A stretch of DNA of 64,000 nt from Anaerolineales bacterium (GTDB taxonomy: Bacteria > Chloroflexota > Anaerolineae > Anaerolineales > UBA4823): the NCBI GenBank assembly GCA_016935755.1, contig JAFGQI010000079.1:26561-90560 (forward strand). Direction: 5' to 3'. Position 1 is the first letter of the stretch. Each line of letters starts with the position of its first letter. Position numbers and translations under genes: made by a program. The notes under the pieces were generated by a model. It saw nothing but the letters and a program-made list of their open reading frames with translations, had not been told where the DNA came from and searched no databases. Shown one piece after another: positions 60,108 through 64,000 of this stretch.

Positions 60108-60545
60108 ATGAGACTGAACCCGATTGGTGTCATTCACAGCCCATACAAAGAGCGCGTTGACGCGCCCCGTCAGGGGAGATTATGCGAGAATGAATTGACA
60201 TTGGAAGTTTTCCCGCAATTTACAGACGGATTGAAAGGCATCAAGCGGGCTTCGCATTTGATTATCTTGTATTGGGGCGATAGGGCAAAGCGCTACACGC
60301 TGCAGTCGCCCACGCCGTTCAGCAAGATTCCTGTCGGGGTGTTTGCCAGCCGCTCTCCCAACCGTCCCAACCCGATTGCTTTTTATGTGGCAAATTTGGT
60401 CCGTCATGAGGGCAACCTGCTTATTGTGCGCGGCGTGGACGCTCTAGACGGCAGTCCTCTGTTGGATATCAAAGCCTACTCGCCTGCGCTGGATTCCTAC
60501 CCCCACGCCACCCATGCCAATCAGTCATCCGATTCAGGGGAATAA
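60108..60545 (+). CDS. trmO: TrmO/TsaA-family methyltransferase
   Basis: A 145-residue beta-barrel protein of the TrmO (TsaA, YaeB) family, which N6-methylates t6A37 in tRNA-Thr in E. coli using S-adenosylmethionine. Characteristic motifs are GVIHSPYKERVDAPRQG, GVFASRSPNRPNPIAFYV and GVDALDGSPLLDIKAY. It is single-domain; the C-terminal extension of E. coli TrmO is absent, as in many bacteria and archaea. Its place between fmdE and FecCD-type importer genes recurs in other genomes as far as I know, so a metallophore- or metal-linked role distinct from tRNA modification is possible. Confidence 0.9.
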   Translation: MRLNPIGVIHSPYKERVDAPRQGRLCENELTLEVFPQFTDGLKGIKRASHLIILYWGDRAKRYTLQSPTPFSKIPVGVFASRSPNRPNPIAFYVANLVRHEGNLLIVRGVDALDGSPLLDIKAYSPALDSYPHATHANQSSDSGE

Positions 60546-60552
60546 AAGATCA

Positions 60553-61629
60553 GTGGTTGATCAGCCAACCCACGGCGGGGCGGCAGAGGCATATGCTCGC
60601 CATTCCGCCCGTCAGTCGCTCATTATCGTTGGCTTTGTCATCCTGACCTTCGTGCTGGCAATTGTCGCCATCAATGCGGGCGCGGCGAATACCAATCCGC
60701 TTCAGGTGCTGCGCGTTTTGCTTGGGCTGGAAACGGGGATGCCAAGCGTAGTGATTTGGAACATCCGCCTGCCGCGCGTGATTGCTGGGATTGTGGCAGG
60801 CGCGGGCTTGGGCGTGGCGGGCTGTGTGATGCAGACCAACCTGCGCAACCCGCTGGCATCGCCGTCCACGCTGGGGATTTCCAACGCTGCCGCTTTTGGC
60901 GCGAACCTGGCGATTGTGCTGTTCGGCGCGGGGACGGTGCAAAGCAACACGCACGACGCGGTCTTCATCGAAAACCCATACATTGTTACGTTGACCGCCT
61001 TTGTGTTTTCCATCCTGGCGATGATGATGATTTTGGCGCTCGCTCGTCTGCGCGGATTTTCGCCTGAGTCAGTGGTGCTTTCTGGCGTGGCGTTTGGATC
61101 GCTGTTTACGGCTGGCTCTACGCTGCTGCAATACTTCGCCGAGGATGTGCAGGTTGCAGCCATGGTTTTTTGGACGTTTGGCGATTTGGGGCGCATTTCG
61201 TGGCAGGAAGTTTCTATCCTCGCGGCGGTGATTGTGACAGCGTTTATCTACTTTCAATTTCATCGCTGGAATTACAACGCGCTCGACAGCGGGGATGATG
61301 CCGCCAAAAGTTTGGGGGTGCATGTGGAGCAGGTGCGCTTCGGGGCTATGTTCGCCGCTTCGCTGGTGACGGCGGTAGCAGTTTCGTTCCTGGGAATTAT
61401 CGGCTTCATCGGGCTGATTGCTCCGCAGATGATGCGCCGGGTGCTCAGCGTTGACCACCGCTTCCTCATCCCAGCCTCAGCTGTGACTGGCGCGATATTG
61501 CTGCTCTTTTCCGATACGCTGGCGCGTACCATGATTTCGCCCATCATACTGCCCGTTGGGGCAATCACTTCTTTTTTTGGCGCGCCGCTCTTTCTGTTCC
61601 TGCTGGCGAAAGGATACACCCGACGATGA
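60553..61629 (+). CDS. FecCD-family ABC importer permease
   Basis: A 358-residue (from GTG 60553) permease with about ten membrane spans, of the BtuC/FhuB/FecCD type. Motifs are RLPRVIAGIVAGAGLGVAGCVMQTNLRNPLASPSTLGI (about 80-117) and the loop FIGLIAPQMMRRVLSVDHRFLIP near the end. An ATG at 60514 in the same frame would overlap trmO by 32 bases and has no ribosome site, whereas AGGGG precedes the GTG; the start is uncertain. It imports an iron chelate, cobalamin or another metal complex. Confidence 0.92.
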   Translation: MVDQPTHGGAAEAYARHSARQSLIIVGFVILTFVLAIVAINAGAANTNPLQVLRVLLGLETGMPSVVIWNIRLPRVIAGIVAGAGLGVAGCVMQTNLRNPLASPSTLGISNAAAFGANLAIVLFGAGTVQSNTHDAVFIENPYIVTLTAFVFSILAMMMILALARLRGFSPESVVLSGVAFGSLFTAGSTLLQYFAEDVQVAAMVFWTFGDLGRISWQEVSILAAVIVTAFIYFQFHRWNYNALDSGDDAAKSLGVHVEQVRFGAMFAASLVTAVAVSFLGIIGFIGLIAPQMMRRVLSVDHRFLIPASAVTGAILLLFSDTLARTMISPIILPVGAITSFFGAPLFLFLLAKGYTRR

Positions 61630-62378
61630 TTATGGATGTGCAAGGCGTGACGTTCCGTTATCCCAGCCACCCTGTTTTGGAAGCGGTCAGTTTCACAGTG
61701 GGCTTGGGCGAATTTCTGGCCGTGCTTGGCACAAATGGAACGGGTAAAACCACCCTGCTGAAGTGTATGAATCGGATTCTCAAGCCGGCAGCTGGTACGG
61801 TGCTAATCGGCAGTGAATCCATCTCTGCCCTGAGCCGCAACACGCTGGCACAGAAAATCGGCTATGTCGAACAACAGCGTTCTGGTTCGCGCACCACGGT
61901 CTTCAATGCCGTGTTGCTGGGGCGTAAACCCTACATCCAGTGGGATATCACCCACAATGACATGGAAATTGCAGCTCAGGCGTTGGACACTCTAGGGCTT
62001 GGGGATTACGCCCTGCGTTATTTAGACACTCTGAGCGGGGGCGAATTACAAAAGGTGATCATTGCCCGCGCTCTGGCGCAACAGCCAGAGGTCTTGCTGA
62101 TGGATGAACCAACCAGCAGTCTCGATTTGAAGAATCAATTGGAAGTGCTGAAACTTATCCGCCAGATTACCCGCGAGCGAGGCATTGCGGCGGTGGTTGC
62201 CATCCACGACCTGAACCTTGCCCTGCGTTTTGCTGACCGCTTTGTGCTGCTCAAAGAAAAACGGATTTTCGCGGCGGGCGGCGCGGAGGTGATGACGCCC
62301 GAAAATATCGAAGCGGTGTATGCGGTTCCTGTTGCCATGACTTCGTACAATGGCAATCGGTTCGTGATTCCGTTGTAG
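61626..62378 (+). CDS. FecE/BtuD-type ABC importer ATPase
   Basis: A 250-residue ATPase. Walker A is GTNGTGKTTLL (about 37), signature LSGGELQKVIIARAL (about 137), Walker B VLLMDEPTSSLDL and the switch histidine in VVAIHDLNLAL. Its ATG overlaps the permease stop (ATGA), so the two subunits are coupled. Residues EQQRSGSRTTVFNAVLLGRKPYI form the Q-loop and coupling-helix contact region typical of chelate importers. Confidence 0.94.
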   Translation: MIMDVQGVTFRYPSHPVLEAVSFTVGLGEFLAVLGTNGTGKTTLLKCMNRILKPAAGTVLIGSESISALSRNTLAQKIGYVEQQRSGSRTTVFNAVLLGRKPYIQWDITHNDMEIAAQALDTLGLGDYALRYLDTLSGGELQKVIIARALAQQPEVLLMDEPTSSLDLKNQLEVLKLIRQITRERGIAAVVAIHDLNLALRFADRFVLLKEKRIFAAGGAEVMTPENIEAVYAVPVAMTSYNGNRFVIPL

Positions 62379-62440
62379 GATTTCATCCCTTCCTAATTGC
62401 GGAGAGATATAAAAATTCCGAGACTGTATGGAGAAAAGGA

Positions 62441-63604
62441 ATGAAACAAAGATTGATTGCCTTCATTTTGCTGGTTACCCTGGCGCTGCCCGCCCTGAGC
62501 GCCTGCAGCACGGCGACGACGCCCACTCCGCAAGAGACTGCTGCGACAGAAGTAACTGCGGCAACCGAAGCGCCCGCCGCTGAAAATGTCACCGTGACCG
62601 ATCTTCTGGGGCGGCAGGTGGATATCCCTGCTGAGGTCAGGCGAATTGTTGCCATTGGACCTGGCGCATTACGGCTCTACGTCTATGCGGGTAATCTGGA
62701 TTACGTAGTGGGCGTGGAAGAGTGGGAAACTGGTGATGCGGGCGGCAAGACCTACATGCTTGCCAATCCCGACTTAGCGAAACTGCCCATCATCGGTCAG
62801 GGCGGACCGAACAATGCCCCAGACCCTGAAAAACTGCTCACCGTCGAGCCGCAGGTCATTTTCAGCACCTACGGTTCCGAAGCCGCTGCCGCAGATGAAC
62901 TGCAGCAAAAGACAGGTATTCCCGTAGTGATGTTGGGTTCTGGCGGGCTTGGAGGCACAAACATTTTTAGCGAAAAAGTGCAGGATGCGCTGAAACTGGT
63001 CGGTCAGATCATCGGGGACAACACCAAGGCGCAGGCGGCAATTAACTTCATCGTCAAAGCCCAGCAGGATTTGGACGCCCGCACGAAAAACGTTGCGGAT
63101 GCCGACAAGCCGACGGTCTATGTGGGCGGGATTAGATCCAAAGGCGCGCACAGCATCGAAAGCACGCAAGGCGAGTACGCCCTGCTGGATGTGCTCCACG
63201 CCAAAAATGTGGCGGATGAAACAGGCAAGAGCGGTTTAGTGATGATTGATAAGGAAAAACTGCTGGAGTGGAATCCCACCTTCATCTTCATTGACAAGGG
63301 CGGTTATGCGTTGGTCAAGGAGGATTACCAGAAGAATCCTGACTTCTACAATTCGCTCGCCGCCGTGCGGGAAGGCAAGGTGTATTCCCAACTGCCGTAC
63401 AATTTCTACAATACCAACATCGATACCGCCATTGCGGATGCCTATTTCATGGGGAAGATTCTCTACCCCGAAGCCTTTGCCGACGTTGACCCTGCGCAGA
63501 AAGCCGATGAAATTTACCAGGCTCTGCTGGGTCAGCGATTGTATGCAAAGATGGTTGAGTTATTTGGCGGGTTTGGGGTCTTGAAGTTGTCTGGGCGACC
63601 CTGA
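62441..63604 (+). CDS. TroA/BtuF-fold metal-chelate-binding lipoprotein
   Basis: A 387-residue substrate-binding lipoprotein. The signal peptide ends in lipobox LSAC (Cys near 22), followed by a Thr/Pro/Ala/Glu linker. The binding domain begins VTVTDLLGRQVDIPAEVRRIVAIGPG, typical of FecB/FhuD/BtuF-type proteins, and includes YVVGVEEWE and a long backbone helix. It completes the importer with 60553-62378. It belongs to the Fur-controlled operon, so an iron, nickel, cobalt or molybdate/tungstate chelate is likely. Its stop overlaps an ATG (TGATG) of a short following frame. Confidence 0.92.
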   Translation: MKQRLIAFILLVTLALPALSACSTATTPTPQETAATEVTAATEAPAAENVTVTDLLGRQVDIPAEVRRIVAIGPGALRLYVYAGNLDYVVGVEEWETGDAGGKTYMLANPDLAKLPIIGQGGPNNAPDPEKLLTVEPQVIFSTYGSEAAAADELQQKTGIPVVMLGSGGLGGTNIFSEKVQDALKLVGQIIGDNTKAQAAINFIVKAQQDLDARTKNVADADKPTVYVGGIRSKGAHSIESTQGEYALLDVLHAKNVADETGKSGLVMIDKEKLLEWNPTFIFIDKGGYALVKEDYQKNPDFYNSLAAVREGKVYSQLPYNFYNTNIDTAIADAYFMGKILYPEAFADVDPAQKADEIYQALLGQRLYAKMVELFGGFGVLKLSGRP

Positions 63605-63684
63605 TGGCTGACAAGGCCCTGCTCAAACTCAACAAAACACTCACCTGGGCGCTGGAGGGCGATGATATGCCCACTATGTTATAA
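63604..63684 (+). pseudogene. Truncated start of a gene translationally coupled to the metal-binding lipoprotein
   Basis: A 26-codon frame, MADKALLKLNKTLTWALEGD onward, begins in a TGATG overlap with the lipoprotein stop and ends at TAA 63682-63684. The coupling is the usual link between operon genes, so it may be the stump of a longer gene lost by deletion. Downstream, 63685-63939 (255 bases) holds no convincing gene; a 93-codon plus-strand frame there has an unnatural composition and no ribosome site. It could also be a real small protein; I cannot decide. Confidence 0.35.
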
Positions 63685-63939
63685 TCTCGTTTTGGCTGGT
63701 GAGGTGGGATGGGCTTACCAAGAGGCGCTTAGAAGGAGGTTGGTTGTGTATTGCAGCCTATCTCAACCTGTCTCTGATCGCAACCGCAGAGCTTATTGGA
63801 GCTTTCAACATGGCACTGAATGCTCCAGGGTACGGTTTCTGTTTGTCGGAGATCCAACTTTGGTGTGCGATGGATTGAATGCTATGCTGGCAGGTTATTT
63901 TATGTCAAGAAATTGCCCATATTCTTTATTCTCGGGAGG

Positions 63940-64000
63940 ATGATTGTGATCAATCAGGTTATCTTACCCCAGCCAGAATTACAGACGGCTCCCCGCTCAC
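63940..64000 (+). CDS. Start of an unidentified gene, cut by the window end
   Basis: GGGAGG at 63934-63939 is followed by ATG (63940), which touches it, and by in-frame GTG (63946), which is 6 nt away and the better start. The frame INQVILPQPELQT then runs open to the edge. Too little is present to name it. Confidence 0.45.
   Translation, partial: MIVINQVILPQPELQTAPRS

Noticed and set aside
63662..63943. A 93-codon plus-strand open frame near the window end
   Set aside because: No ribosome site, irregular composition with many Cys and Arg, and no domain; it overlaps the stump and the ribosome site of the next gene.

Overview
The window looks like a chromosomal segment from an anaerobic or facultative member of the Chloroflexota, most likely an Anaerolineae-type bacterium. 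The reasons are lipoproteins with Thr/Pro/Ala-rich 'PTEAP'-style linkers behind the lipobox, many BMP-family and CUT1 ABC importers, a membrane pyrophosphatase, HD-GYP signalling and moderately high GC. This placement is inference; there is no rRNA or other taxonomic marker here. There is one tRNA (tRNA-Lys, anticodon CTT), and I see no phage, insertion sequence or CRISPR array.

Region 1 (40-21125, all minus strand) is a 17-gene run. It starts at a strong promoter near 21208-21236 flanked by two copies of a TTGTCnGACA-type operator. The genes encode an 8-oxoguanine-type deaminase, adenine deaminase, a GntR/UTRA regulator, an aspartate-carbamoyltransferase-like enzyme, the knotted carbamoyltransferase YgeW, carbamate kinase, two complete BMP-type (nucleoside or purine) ABC importers, threonine synthase, a polyprenyl-phosphate glycosyltransferase and a TrpB-like PLP enzyme. 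The set reads as purine or nucleoside import and deamination, with carbamoyl transfer and ATP recovery by carbamate kinase.

Region 2 (21437-38078) is mixed. It holds a K+-independent-type membrane pyrophosphatase, an Ada-like DNA repair gene with an EamA transporter, and a minus-strand set (GMC oxidoreductase, D-cysteine desulfhydrase-like enzyme, M28 and P1 peptidases, HD-GYP response regulator). An MFS transporter, tRNA-Lys with its own promoter and terminator, a gene remnant, an ABC exporter, an unusual sulfatase-superfamily protein with Thr at the nucleophile position, a small protein of unknown function and a second EamA transporter follow.

Region 3 (38136-49973, minus strand) is the most interesting part. 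It encodes a ROK repressor, an L-fucose/arabinose-isomerase-fold protein, a CUT1 sugar importer, a small transaldolase, a GH31 glycosidase, a pair matching (2R)-sulfolactate sulfo-lyase SuyA/SuyB, and a LarA-type nickel-pincer racemase. Together these suggest sulfoquinovose catabolism by the transaldolase route of sulfoglycolysis, continuing to C-S bond cleavage, with LarA as a candidate sulfolactate racemase. Sulfolactaldehyde dehydrogenase is not in the window.

Region 4 (50133-54650, plus strand) is a three-gene unit: a divergent GroEL paralogue lacking key ATPase residues, a BNR-type beta-propeller and a zinc-ribbon protein. Region 5 (54717-58653) holds a membrane rhodanese, a frameshifted pyridoxamine-oxidase-family gene coupled to an inositol-monophosphatase-type phosphatase, a lipoprotein and a DEDDh exonuclease. 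Region 6 (58777-63604) is a Fur-family regulator diverging from FmdE, TrmO/TsaA and a FecCD-type metal/chelate ABC importer, with a shared operator between them. The last 400 bases hold a truncated reading frame, an apparently empty stretch and the start of a gene that leaves the window.
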